Below are positions 52,336 through 61,244 of a DNA stretch of 64,000 bases, piece after piece. This stretch comes from Sphingobacteriales bacterium (lineage in GTDB: Bacteria > Bacteroidota > Bacteroidia > Sphingobacteriales > Sphingobacteriaceae), in NCBI GenBank assembly GCA_026390835.1, contig JAPLFD010000016.1, positions 62,001-126,000 of the forward strand, given 5' to 3'. The translations under genes and the position numbers were made by a program. The notes under the pieces were generated by a model, which was not told the DNA's origin, searched no databases, and worked only from the letters and a program-made list of their open reading frames with translations. Position 1 is the stretch's first letter. Every line of letters begins with the position of its first letter.

Positions 52336-53679
52336 TTAGCGTTTCATGCCCGGCATTTGTGGCATGTTGCGCATCATTTTGGCTGCTGCCGCCGGGTTTG
52401 AGAACTGTTTCATCACCTTGCGCATATCTTCAAACTGTTTAATGAGCTTATTTACCTCAGTAATGTTAGTACCCGAACCTTTGGCAATACGGTTGCGACG
52501 GCTGGTTACAATGCTATCGGGGTTTTCACGCTCATAAGCAGTCATGGAGCGGATAATGGCTTCTACCGGTTTAAAGGCATCGTCATCAATATCTACATCT
52601 TTTATGGCTTTGCCCACACCGGGTATCATGCCCATCACGTCTTTCATATTGCCCATTTTTTTGATTTGCTGAATTTGGTTCAAAAAATCATTAAAATCAA
52701 AGGTGTTTTTGCGAATTTTCTTTTGTAGTTCGGCTTGTTCTTTCTCATCGAATGACATTTGCGCCCGCTCTACCAAAGAGATCACGTCGCCCATGCCCAA
52801 AATGCGGGAAGCCATTCGGTCGGGGTGGAACACATCGAGTGCTTCCATTTTTTCGCCGGTACCAATAAATTTAATGGGTTTATTTACAACTGATTTTATG
52901 GAGAGTGCGGCACCACCACGGGTATCGCCATCTAATTTGGTTAATACCACACCGGTAAAATCGAGCCTATCGTTAAAGGCTTTGGCGGTGTTTACGGCAT
53001 CTTGCCCAGTCATGGCATCTACCACAAATAAAATTTCGTGAGGTTGCGTAGCAGCTTTTACGGCGGTAATCTCATTCATCATTTCTTCGTCAATAGCTAA
53101 ACGGCCGGCGGTATCTACAATGACTATGTTGTTGCCATTCTTTTTTGCTTCGGCTATACCAGCCATAGCTATGGCAATGGGGTCTTTAGATTCTTTATCG
53201 GTATAAACTGCTACGCCTGTTTGTTCGCCCAATACTTCTAATTGGTCGATAGCGGCAGGGCGGTACACGTCGGCAGCTATTAATAATGGTTTTTTACCTT
53301 TTTGACTTTTTAAGAAATTGGCCAATTTAGCTGAGAAGGTAGTTTTACCTGCACCGTTTAATCCGGCAATTAAAATAATGCTCGGGTTGGCATTTAGGTT
53401 TAGTTCGGTAGCTTCACCACCCATGAGCTGGGTTAGCTCATCGTTCATAATTTTGGTTAGCAATTGCCCCGGCGATACGGCGGTTAGCACCTGCTGGCCC
53501 AATGCTTTTTCTTTTACCTCGTCGGTAAAGGTTTTGGCGGTTTTATAATTTACGTCGGCATCTAACAAGGCCTTCCGAATTTCTTTCATGGTTTCGGCCA
53601 CGTTTATTTCGGTAATGGTGCCTTGCCCTTTAAGTACTTTAAAGGCTCTGTCTAATTTATCTTGTAGGTTCTGAAACAT
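52336..53679 (-). CDS. ffh: signal recognition particle protein Ffh (SRP54)
   Basis: The GTPase that targets nascent membrane proteins, with 4.5S RNA and FtsY. The 447-residue protein has the N domain (1-90) and the G domain with P-loop GLNGAGKTTFSAKL (106-119). DTAGRL, TKLDGDTRGG and the GTGEKMEALDVFHPDRMASRILGMGD linker follow. The Met-rich M domain (about 310-447) has the RNA-binding SRRNRIAKGSGT. No 4.5S RNA gene was found nearby. Confidence 0.97.
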   Translation of the reverse strand: MFQNLQDKLDRAFKVLKGQGTITEINVAETMKEIRKALLDADVNYKTAKTFTDEVKEKALGQQVLTAVSPGQLLTKIMNDELTQLMGGEATELNLNANPSIILIAGLNGAGKTTFSAKLANFLKSQKGKKPLLIAADVYRPAAIDQLEVLGEQTGVAVYTDKESKDPIAIAMAGIAEAKKNGNNIVIVDTAGRLAIDEEMMNEITAVKAATQPHEILFVVDAMTGQDAVNTAKAFNDRLDFTGVVLTKLDGDTRGGAALSIKSVVNKPIKFIGTGEKMEALDVFHPDRMASRILGMGDVISLVERAQMSFDEKEQAELQKKIRKNTFDFNDFLNQIQQIKKMGNMKDVMGMIPGVGKAIKDVDIDDDAFKPVEAIIRSMTAYERENPDSIVTSRRNRIAKGSGTNITEVNKLIKQFEDMRKVMKQFSNPAAAAKMMRNMPQMPGMKR

Positions 53680-53858
53680 GGTTTTATGAACGTTTAATTG
53701 CGGTTAACATGCATACAAAGGTATCAATTTTGATACAATTTAAAGGTAATAAACCAATTCGGTGCTTATTTCCGTTGGTAACCAAAATAAAGTTTCACAA
53801 TGCTGCAACTTTTTACCACTTGTTACGTCAAACTCATGCTAACATCTAATTCTATTTT

Positions 53859-54149
53859 ATGAAGAAAGGCTTTTTAACATTACTAATACTTTGTTTTTGC
53901 GCTGCACTTTTTGGTCAAACGCCCAAAAAAATGACGGCAACCAGAGTAGATAAGGCCCCTAAAATAGATGGGCAACTTAACGATGTGGTTTGGAAAACCG
54001 CTCCCATTGCTTCCAATTTTATAGAGTGGAAACCCAATCCTGGACGTAAAGAAGTAGAAAACCAGCGTACCGAAATTCGTATACTGTATGATGATGTAGC
54101 CATGTATCAATTATTTAAATCTGAGAAAAAGAACAAGCTAATTTTTTAA
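53859..54149 (+). pseudogene. truncated CBM9/DUF5916-like exported protein (N-terminal remnant)
   Basis: A 96-residue frame. It has a signal peptide (to LFGQTPKK, about 1-22) and the start of a carbohydrate-binding family 9-like domain: ATRVDKAPKIDGQLNDVVWKTAP, then TEIRILYDDVAMY. Intact members continue with LYVG...-like strands and several hundred further residues. Here the similarity stops at DDVAMY and the frame ends in a Lys-rich SEKKNKLIF. The stop overlaps the converging gene by 12 bases. It is most likely the 5' remnant of a deleted gene, though expression of a small protein cannot be excluded. Confidence 0.7.
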
Positions 54150-54881
54150 TGGGGGTAATCGATATGCCGCAGGGTTTTGTCGATACCGGCGGTAGGATTC
54201 TTGGATAAAGCGTATCATATCGTAATCGTTGGCTTCCAATACAAAAGAATAGGCCGGACGATATTGTTGCATAAAATCTTTGGCTTTGGCGCCGGTTACT
54301 CCGATAACTTGTTGTATTAGGGCAGGGGTGTATCTATAGTCAATTACCAAGTCTTTAAAATCACGATCGATGGTTTTTTGGAGGTTTCGAGCATTTTTAC
54401 CCTGCCTACTAAATAAACTGTACAAGGCATCAATGCTTAAGCCTACACCGCCTAAGCCACTGCCACTACCGGTGCGTAGCAGGTCGGAGCTGTTCCCAAT
54501 GCGGTAAATATCTTTATATTCTTCCTGAATTTGTTGTAAACGCTTAGACGGAGTTTTTAGCGAATCTCTAATAACCACCTCTTGTAGCCGAATACTGTTT
54601 CGGCGTAAATAAAACACCAAATCTCCGGCACCCGATACCTTTATCGTGTCGGAGCGAAATCCTTCAAATTGGGCTACCAATTCATCGCCTGTTTTGGCTG
54701 TAAGTTTAAATTCTCCTTTAGAGTTATTGTATACCCCACTTTGTGTTTGCGTGTTTAGTATAAATACCCGAGCAAGGCGAATCTTGCTATCCTTGTCAAA
54801 AACCACGCCCTGCACCATACGCTCTTGGGCAAAGCTGTAGCTACTTAGGCAAAGCAGAAAAACGAATATGGTTTTTTTCAC
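54138..54881 (-). CDS. secreted carboxypeptidase-regulatory-like domain protein
   Basis: A 247-residue protein with a signal peptide (LLCLSSYSFAQE, about 1-19) and a CarboxypepD_reg-like domain (about 22-105, VQGVVFDKDSKIRLARVFILN). A helical tail has a Gly/Ser-rich hinge (GSGSGLGGVGLSID, about 138-151) and FIQESYRRYRQNPAAYRLPPL at the C-terminus. Its layout resembles the 46.4 kb protein. The function is unknown. Confidence 0.72.
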   Translation of the reverse strand: MKKTIFVFLLCLSSYSFAQERMVQGVVFDKDSKIRLARVFILNTQTQSGVYNNSKGEFKLTAKTGDELVAQFEGFRSDTIKVSGAGDLVFYLRRNSIRLQEVVIRDSLKTPSKRLQQIQEEYKDIYRIGNSSDLLRTGSGSGLGGVGLSIDALYSLFSRQGKNARNLQKTIDRDFKDLVIDYRYTPALIQQVIGVTGAKAKDFMQQYRPAYSFVLEANDYDMIRFIQESYRRYRQNPAAYRLPPLKN

Positions 54882-54941
54882 AGGGTTAAATTACACTAAA
54901 TTTTATAGGAGGTGTGCTATTTTAACACACCTTAACAGTCA

Positions 54942-55751
54942 TTAATTGGTAATTATCAATAATTGCCCTAGGTTAATGGTTTCGTCGGATAGGCCATTTG
55001 CTTGTTTAATTTTTTCTACCGACACCCTGAAACGCTGGGCAATACCCTCAAGTGAATCGTTGGCTTTTACTTCATAAATCATCATTTTTATGGGTGCTTT
55101 TATAGCTTCGGTATTGGGTGCTACTGCGTTGTTGCTTTTAATTTCGGCCTCCACTTTGGTTTCCCTGGCAATTTTTTCACCAGCCTTTTCGCCCACATCA
55201 AATCGGTTTAATTGATAGCGTTCAATTAAGCCAATTAGTAAGTCTGGGTATTTAGGGTTGGTGGCATAGCCCGCATTTTTTAGTCCCTTAGCCCACGATT
55301 TATAGTCGTTTTTATCCAACTGAAAAAGGGCGGCGTACCGCTTCCGTTTTAAAAATTCAGAATGATCTTTATATGAATCTTCGGGGCTTTTATATACCCT
55401 AAAACATTCATTTTCGGTATCGTCGTTTTTGAAGATAGTTTTACCGGTCCAATCTCCGGCACATTTTATACCAAAATGGTTATTGGCTTGTACAGCCAAG
55501 TCGCTCTTTCCATTCCCACTTTCTAGTAAGCCCTGTGCCAACGTAATGCTAGCCGGAATGCCGTTTGCATTCATTTCTTTGATAGCCATATTTTTAAACT
55601 GCTCAATATAGGCTTCGGCGTTGCTTTTGCCCGTTCCCGGTTTATTAACCATGGTTTTTGTGGCCGGAGCATCGGGTTTAAAGAAGGTGCTAATGCCACA
55701 TGAGCTTAAAAAGAGCGAAAATACCAGGCAAGATATTCTAACATTCTTCAT
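54942..55751 (-). CDS. LysM-containing N-acetylglucosaminidase lipoprotein
   Basis: A 269-residue lipoprotein. ATG 55751 is chosen because it starts a lipoprotein signal (LVFSLFLSSCG); a longer frame overlaps the O-methyltransferase gene. The glucosaminidase/flagellar FlgJ-type domain (about 40-195) has LAQGLLESGNGKSDLAVQANNHFGIKC with the catalytic Glu. The C-terminal LysM domain (about 223-268, YEVKANDSLEGIAQRF) binds peptidoglycan. It is probably a cell-wall hydrolase in the envelope. Confidence 0.9.
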   Translation of the reverse strand: MKNVRISCLVFSLFLSSCGISTFFKPDAPATKTMVNKPGTGKSNAEAYIEQFKNMAIKEMNANGIPASITLAQGLLESGNGKSDLAVQANNHFGIKCAGDWTGKTIFKNDDTENECFRVYKSPEDSYKDHSEFLKRKRYAALFQLDKNDYKSWAKGLKNAGYATNPKYPDLLIGLIERYQLNRFDVGEKAGEKIARETKVEAEIKSNNAVAPNTEAIKAPIKMMIYEVKANDSLEGIAQRFRVSVEKIKQANGLSDETINLGQLLIITN

Positions 55752-55804
55752 AGTAGTAACTCCATTTTTTTGTTCCAAATGCAAGCGTGGGCTTTTCATG
55801 TTAC

Positions 55805-56443
55805 TTATTTTTTTCTGATTACCCAAAGTCCATCGCGAATGGGCAATAATAGAGATTCTACTCTAGTATCGGCTGAAATTTTTTCGTTTAACGCCACAAT
55901 GCCACTCGTATCTTTATCCAACTTATCTTGATTTAACACCTTGCCACTCCACAGCACATTATCAATCAATATAATACCGCCTGGTTTTACGAAGTCAAAT
56001 ATTAAGTCGTAATACAGGGCATTATTCTTTTTATCGGCATCAATAAAAACCAAATCTATGGGTTTGGTCCAGTCTGATAAAAATTCCTCGGCTTTGGCTA
56101 GGTGATAAAAAATCTGCTTTTCCCAATCCGATTCGTTAAAGTATCCACGTACTCGATCCTCTAATTCTAGGTTGCAATCTACGGTATGTAATTCACCGTC
56201 GGTAGCTAAGCCTTCGGCCAGACAAAGGGTGGCATAACCCGTAAATGTGCCAATTTCTAGAATGCATTGTGGTTTTAGCAATTTGCTTAAAAGGCTCAAT
56301 GCCCTACCTTGGTAGTGGCCAGATAACATACGTGGCATTAATACCTGCACATGGGTTTCTCTATTAATCTTTTTCAGTAAGTCACTTTCAGGAGTGCTTA
56401 ACTTCTCTAAATAAGATTGTAGGGTTGCAGAAATAATATCCAT
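55805..56443 (-). CDS. class I SAM-dependent O-methyltransferase
   Basis: A 212-residue catechol-O-methyltransferase-like enzyme. Motif I is CILEIGTFTGYATLCLAEGL (about 62-81). DLVFIDADKKN (metal-binding Asp residues) and GGIILIDNVLWSGKVL are typical of metal-dependent O-methyltransferases. The substrate is not known. It is part of a leftward run with ruvX upstream and the glucosaminidase gene downstream. Confidence 0.93.
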   Translation of the reverse strand: MDIISATLQSYLEKLSTPESDLLKKINRETHVQVLMPRMLSGHYQGRALSLLSKLLKPQCILEIGTFTGYATLCLAEGLATDGELHTVDCNLELEDRVRGYFNESDWEKQIFYHLAKAEEFLSDWTKPIDLVFIDADKKNNALYYDLIFDFVKPGGIILIDNVLWSGKVLNQDKLDKDTSGIVALNEKISADTRVESLLLPIRDGLWVIRKK

Positions 56444-56479
56444 GCTACAAAGGTACGGATTTTTGAAAAAAGCGCTTTT

Positions 56480-56902
56480 TTAAAAGCCTTGGGCTTTTTT
56501 CTCTAAGTAAGATTGTAAAATAATGGTGGCCGAAACAATATCTATCCGCTCTTTGTTTTGCCTATCCAGTTTGTTTAAGCCGCTCTGCGCAATAGAAGCG
56601 CTTGCCATTTTAGAGGTAAAGCGTTCGTCCATACGTTCTGCCGGAATGCTGGGAAAGTTTTTCTTGAGTAAACCGATAAAGCCCTTGATGTGTGGCTCTA
56701 CCTGAGAGGCCGAGCCATCCATACGCTTTGGCTCACCAACCACAAAGCATTCTACGGTTTCGGTTTGCATGTACTTGCTTAAAAAAGCCAGAATATCCTG
56801 CGGATGAACGGTATCCAATCCGGTGGCAATTAATTGCAAGGGATCGGTAACCGCTATACCAATTCGTTTGGTACCATAATCAAAAGCCATAATGCGTGAC
56901 AT
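56480..56902 (-). CDS. ruvX: putative pre-16S rRNA nuclease / Holliday junction resolvase YqgF
   Basis: An RNase H-fold protein of 140 residues, starting at ATG 56902 (ATG 56893 is also possible). It shows IMAFDYGTKRIGIAVTDP, VGEPKRMDGSAS and the ERMDERFTSKMAS motif with acidic catalytic residues. E. coli YqgF processes pre-16S rRNA ends. It diverges from holB with 53 bases between starts. Confidence 0.93.
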   Translation of the reverse strand: MSRIMAFDYGTKRIGIAVTDPLQLIATGLDTVHPQDILAFLSKYMQTETVECFVVGEPKRMDGSASQVEPHIKGFIGLLKKNFPSIPAERMDERFTSKMASASIAQSGLNKLDRQNKERIDIVSATIILQSYLEKKAQGF

Positions 56903-56955
56903 GCACAAAGGTTACGATTATGTATGAGAAGCCGAAATTTTTGGTATTTTGCACC

Positions 56956-58101
56956 ATGCAGTTTCGTGCCATCATCGGTCAAGAAGAACTTAAAAAACAC
57001 CTCATAGAAAGCGTTCAATTGGGCAGGGTGAGCCATGCACAATTATTTTTGGGGCCCGAAGGTTCGGGAAGTTTAGCCTTGGCGGTTGCCTATGCGCAAT
57101 ATATTTCTTGCGAAAATAAGGGTGCAAGCGATAGTTGTGGCGAATGCAGTTCTTGCCGCAAGTACGAAAAATTAATCCACCCCGATTTGCATTTTTCATA
57201 TCCATTTTTTGCGAAACACAAAGAAGACACCGCACAACTCTTTATTGCAGAGTGGCGGGAGGCTTTTCTGGGTAACCCCTACTTAGGTTTAGATGCTTGG
57301 CGAAACAGCTTAGATGCTGAAAACAAGCAAGCCAATATTAATATTGCAGAGTGCCATCAAATTATCCAAAAACTGAGCTTAAAACCCTTTGAGGCCGAGT
57401 ATAAAGTTTTAATTATGTGGTTGCCCGAGTATTTGGATAAAGCGGGAAATACCCTCTTAAAGCTTATGGAGGAACCTCCAGAGAAAACCCTATTTATTTT
57501 GGTGGCCGAGCAGCAGGAACACATATTAACCACCATTTTATCGCGAACGCAATTGGTTAAAGTGCCCGCCCTTAGCGATACTGAGGTGGAGCGCCATTTA
57601 TTGAGTCTTTCTGTGGCGCCCGAACGGGCCAAGCAATTGGCTTTTTTAAGTGAGGGGAATGTACAGGTAGCCTTAGATTTGGTAAATGAGGTAGAGAGCG
57701 ACAATTTTGCACTCTTTACCGACTGGTTACGCATGACTTTTGGCGACAAAGGTCCCACCATATTAGACTTTGTAGAACAAATTTCTAAATCGGGGAGGGA
57801 GAACCAAAAAGCATTTTTACGTTACGGCATTCATTTTTTACGAGAATGCATGGTGTACCTTTCGGGCGCCAAAGAACTCATCCGTTTGCCCGAAAACGAA
57901 TATTCAGTAGCGGTTAATTTCTCCGAAAAAGTATTGAGTTTAGCTAAAGCAGAAGCCATTATTGCTGAATTAGAAAAAGCACATTACCATCTTTCGCGGA
58001 ATGCAAACCCCAAAATTTTATTTTTAGATGTATCTTTACAATTCGTTAAGATATTAAGGTTTAATACACTCCCCGAGGGGATTCAATATATAGGGATTTA
58101 A
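56956..58101 (+). CDS. holB: DNA polymerase III delta' subunit
   Basis: Part of the clamp loader. ATG 56956 (382 residues, MQFRAIIGQEELKKHL) gives the standard start. The P-loop is degenerate (LFLGPEGSGSLALA, lacking the Walker Lys), as expected of the ATPase-inactive delta' subunit. A zinc-binding region has CGECSSCRK with further Cys upstream. LMEEPPEKTLFILVAEQQEHILTTILSRTQ is the sensor region. Operon with ricT (3 bases apart). Confidence 0.92.
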   Translation: MQFRAIIGQEELKKHLIESVQLGRVSHAQLFLGPEGSGSLALAVAYAQYISCENKGASDSCGECSSCRKYEKLIHPDLHFSYPFFAKHKEDTAQLFIAEWREAFLGNPYLGLDAWRNSLDAENKQANINIAECHQIIQKLSLKPFEAEYKVLIMWLPEYLDKAGNTLLKLMEEPPEKTLFILVAEQQEHILTTILSRTQLVKVPALSDTEVERHLLSLSVAPERAKQLAFLSEGNVQVALDLVNEVESDNFALFTDWLRMTFGDKGPTILDFVEQISKSGRENQKAFLRYGIHFLRECMVYLSGAKELIRLPENEYSVAVNFSEKVLSLAKAEAIIAELEKAHYHLSRNANPKILFLDVSLQFVKILRFNTLPEGIQYIGI

Positions 58102-58104
58102 ATT

Positions 58105-59376
58105 ATGGGATGTGGAAGTTGTTCTTCTGGAGGCTGTGCCCCAGCCGGCTGTAAAAGTAATGGCGCTTGTCTTACCAATGGTTGCAGCAAATTAGATGTA
58201 TATGATTGGCTTGCCCACATGGACATGCCTAGCAATTATAAACCCTTTGATATTCTCGAAATCAAGTTTAAGGGTTCACGTAAAGATTTTTTTATAAATA
58301 CCAATAACTTCTATTTAGAGCCTGGTGAATTGGTAACCGTTGAAACCGGTTCTAGCGGGTTTGATGTAGGTCACGTATCGCTTACCGGCGAATTGGTGCG
58401 CATGCAATTGAAAAAACGCAATGTAAAAACCGAAGAGGTAATCAAAAAAATTATCCGCAAGGCTACCGAGGCTGATGTAGAAAAGTGGAAAATGGCCAAA
58501 GAGGCCGAGTTTGAAACCATGCACAAAGCTCGTGTATTGGCTAAAGAATTAGGCTTAGCCATGAAGTTGAGCGATGTAGATTATCAGGGCGATAAAACCA
58601 AAGCCACGTTTTATTATACAGCCGAAGGTCGTGTTGACTTTAGAGAGTTGATTAAACGCATGGCCGAGAAATTCCGTGTTCGTATTGAAATGCGCCAAAT
58701 AGGTATGCGTCAAGAAGCTAGCCGATTGGGTGGTATTGGTTCTTGCGGACGGGAGTTATGCTGTTCTACTTGGCTTACCGATTTTAAAACGGTTTCTACG
58801 GCAGCTGCCCGGTATCAAAACCTTTCGCTAAACACCTTAAAACTAGCGGGGCAATGTGGCAAGCTGAAATGTTGCCTCAATTACGAGTTAGATACTTATA
58901 TGGATGCCTTAAAAGACATTCCAAATAATGTAGATAAACTAGAAACCGGAAAGGGTTTAGCCCGACTTCAGAAAACAGATATTTTTAAAAAATTGATGTG
59001 GTATAGCTACCCCGATAACGAAGACTGGATCCCGTTACACGCTGCTAGAGTAAGAGAAATAAAAGAATTGAATAAAAACGGCGAAAAGCCCGACGATTTA
59101 AATGATAGTGCGGTAGAGTTGGCGGAGAAAACACCGGTGAAAACTTTTGATTACGAAAATGTGGTTGGGCAGGATAGTTTAACCCGTTTAGACAATCGGA
59201 ATAAAGGCCGTAACAATAAAAACCGCCGCAATAACCGTCCAAAAAACCCGAATAGCAATGCCCCCCAAGAAGGTGCTTCGCTTAACACATCTGCTCCAGA
59301 TGCTGCTCCGCGAACTAATAACAACCGTAGACGTCCACCACGCAGGCCCAATACCAATACACCAAAACCAGAGTAG
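58105..59376 (+). CDS. ricT: PSP1 domain protein RicT (YaaT) with Cys-rich N-terminus
   Basis: A 423-residue protein. It begins with a Cys-rich leader (MGCGSCSSGGCAPAGCKSNG, seven Cys in the first 28 residues). A PSP1 domain (about 50-260) follows, with GSCGRELCCSTWL and CGKLKCCLNYEL Cys clusters that bind Fe-S in the Ric complex. A long basic tail is rich in Asn, Arg and Pro (about 365-423). In Bacillus RicT affects RNA processing and development. The tail suggests RNA binding, which is inference. It lies between holB and gldH. Confidence 0.92.
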   Translation: MGCGSCSSGGCAPAGCKSNGACLTNGCSKLDVYDWLAHMDMPSNYKPFDILEIKFKGSRKDFFINTNNFYLEPGELVTVETGSSGFDVGHVSLTGELVRMQLKKRNVKTEEVIKKIIRKATEADVEKWKMAKEAEFETMHKARVLAKELGLAMKLSDVDYQGDKTKATFYYTAEGRVDFRELIKRMAEKFRVRIEMRQIGMRQEASRLGGIGSCGRELCCSTWLTDFKTVSTAAARYQNLSLNTLKLAGQCGKLKCCLNYELDTYMDALKDIPNNVDKLETGKGLARLQKTDIFKKLMWYSYPDNEDWIPLHAARVREIKELNKNGEKPDDLNDSAVELAEKTPVKTFDYENVVGQDSLTRLDNRNKGRNNKNRRNNRPKNPNSNAPQEGASLNTSAPDAAPRTNNNRRRPPRRPNTNTPKPE

Positions 59377-59379
59377 GTA

Positions 59380-59850
59380 ATGAAACGTATTCTTTTTATT
59401 TTTTGCTTGGGGATGCTTTTATCGGGTTTTGCGTGTCAAAACGAGCAGGTAGTGGTAGATGAAAATCAGTCGATAAATCAGGCAAGATGGACCTACGTAA
59501 ATCCAATTAAAGTAACCGTGCCTATTGTAGATACGGCCACAGCGTATACCCTTTTTATAAACCTGCGTCATACTGAAGCGTATGCCTATTCCAATATTTT
59601 TATCCGTATAAAACAACGCAATCCTAATAAAACCCAAACGGTTTGGAGAAAAGAATACACCTTGGCCAACTTAGAAGGAGAGTGGCTGGGTACCGGCTCT
59701 GGAAATTTACGAAGCCACCAGTTGGTTTTGTTTAAAAACCATCATTTTTCGCAGGCGGGTACCTATGTGTTTGAGCTAGAACAAAATATGCGGGATAACC
59801 CTCTAAAAGAGGTTAGCGATATTGGGTTACGGGTAGAAAAACAGCCTTAA
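59380..59850 (+). CDS. gldH: gliding motility lipoprotein GldH
   Basis: A 156-residue outer-membrane lipoprotein with a signal ending at Cys19 (LLSGFACQN, an unusual -3 residue). The GldH domain includes ARWTYVNPIKVTVPIVDTATAY, FINLRHTEAYAYSNIFIRI and HQLVLFKNHHFSQAGTYVFELEQNMRDNPLKEVSDIGLRVEK. GldH belongs to the Bacteroidota gliding/type IX secretion-associated set; other gld genes are not in the window. It starts 3 bases after ricT, a conserved neighbourhood. The stop is 2 bases from the converging murF stop. Confidence 0.92.
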   Translation: MKRILFIFCLGMLLSGFACQNEQVVVDENQSINQARWTYVNPIKVTVPIVDTATAYTLFINLRHTEAYAYSNIFIRIKQRNPNKTQTVWRKEYTLANLEGEWLGTGSGNLRSHQLVLFKNHHFSQAGTYVFELEQNMRDNPLKEVSDIGLRVEKQP

Positions 59851-59852
59851 GT

Positions 59853-61166
59853 TTACAATAAACTCAATAATTTCTCTAATTCCATTCCACGAGAACCCTT
59901 TAATAATACGGTGCTATTTTCAATAGGGTGCTTGCGTAAAGCCTCTTCGGTATCTGCTACGGTTTTGTAAAACTCGGCCTTAATGGTTTTTTGTTGATCG
60001 AAGAAATCAACACCAATAAAAATGTATCTGCTAGCCGGAATGGCCAAGGCCCTTTCGATAATTGCGGCGTGCTCTGCTGGAGATTCGGCCCCCAATTCAA
60101 ACATATCGCCCAAAATAAGCACCTTATTTGCTCCCGGTAGCTTTTCTAAATTCTCTAAAGCGCCTAGCATGCTACTGGGGTTGGCATTGTAGTAATCGCA
60201 GATGAGCGTGTTTTTTTCAGTTTTCGTAAGTTGGGAGCGGTTATTTGTGGGGATATATCCGCTAATACCAGCATTTATTTCCTCGGTGCGCAAGTCAAAA
60301 AATGCGCCCACACAAATGGCTGCCAATACATTTTCTACATTGTAACTTCCGGTTAAATGGGTGCTTACTTCATGTTTTAAATCGTCAAACTCTACCCGTT
60401 CGCGTTTCCAAGCTACGCTTAAAAAAGGAATTTCGGTGGTGCTGTGTCCTGAAATAAAATTATCCATACCGGCACCGTAAAAAACCAATTTAGTAAGCGG
60501 ATACTTTCTACAAAGTGCGTTTAACTCTAAATTCCCATGACTTACAAACACTACCCCATCTGTTTCGGCTAAATAGGCATACAATTCACCTTTTCCTTTC
60601 CGTACACCGGCTAATCCGCCAAAACCTTCTAAGTGTGCCTTGCCAATATTGGTAATTAAGCCGTGAGTGGGCTGCGCAATTTGGCAAAGCCGGTTAATTT
60701 CTTGTTGATGGTTGGCGCCCATTTCTATGATGGCAATTTTCACCTCTGGTCTGATGGACAAAATACTGAGTGGAACACCAATGTGGTTGTTTAAATTTCC
60801 ATGGGTAGCAAATGTGCAATAATGTTGACTCAGTACTGCATACAACAACTCTTTGGTGGTGGTTTTACCATTACTACCGGTGATACCAATTACCGGAATG
60901 TGTACGTGTTTGCGGTGGTGGGTGGCTAGTTCTTGTAGAGTTACCAAAACGTCGTCTACTAAAATTAAACGCTCATTTCCGTTGATTTTAGTGTCAACTA
61001 TAGCATAGGCGGCGCCCAATTCTACTGCTTTTTCGGCAAAGGTGTTTCCATCGAAATGTTCCCCTTTTAGGGCAAAAAACAAACAGCCCGGGGTTATTTT
61101 CCGGGTGTCGGTACAAATAACGGGGTGTTTTAAATAAATCTCGTACAGTTCTTCAATCGGCATCAT
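59853..61166 (-). CDS. murF: UDP-N-acetylmuramoyl-tripeptide-D-alanyl-D-alanine ligase
   Basis: Adds D-Ala-D-Ala to the peptidoglycan precursor. The 437-residue protein has the N-terminal domain with FALKGEHFDGNTF and the P-loop GITGSNGKTTTKE (94-106). IIEMGANHQQEI, LTGSYNVENVLAAI and a C-terminal DYYNANPSSMLGALENL/LGDMFELG complete a Mur ligase. Confidence 0.95.
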   Translation of the reverse strand: MMPIEELYEIYLKHPVICTDTRKITPGCLFFALKGEHFDGNTFAEKAVELGAAYAIVDTKINGNERLILVDDVLVTLQELATHHRKHVHIPVIGITGSNGKTTTKELLYAVLSQHYCTFATHGNLNNHIGVPLSILSIRPEVKIAIIEMGANHQQEINRLCQIAQPTHGLITNIGKAHLEGFGGLAGVRKGKGELYAYLAETDGVVFVSHGNLELNALCRKYPLTKLVFYGAGMDNFISGHSTTEIPFLSVAWKRERVEFDDLKHEVSTHLTGSYNVENVLAAICVGAFFDLRTEEINAGISGYIPTNNRSQLTKTEKNTLICDYYNANPSSMLGALENLEKLPGANKVLILGDMFELGAESPAEHAAIIERALAIPASRYIFIGVDFFDQQKTIKAEFYKTVADTEEALRKHPIENSTVLLKGSRGMELEKLLSLL

Positions 61167-61207
61167 TGGGTACCAATATACAAATTGAAGCTAAGCTACC
61201 CAAGAAA

Positions 61208-61240
61208 GCAAAAAAAAGCCACGCTTTTTGGCGTGGCTTG
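61208..61240 (-). terminator. rho-independent terminator after the PspC gene
   Basis: Reading the minus strand, GCCACGC pairs with GCGTGGC around a 6-base loop, followed by TTTTTTT. It separates the PspC gene (stop at 61245) from murF. Confidence 0.88.
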
Positions 61241-61244
61241 GGGT

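Noticed and set aside
52336-53858. 4.5S SRP RNA gene near ffh.
   Set aside because: No conserved GGAAGCAGCC-type SRP loop sequence was found in the flanking spacers.
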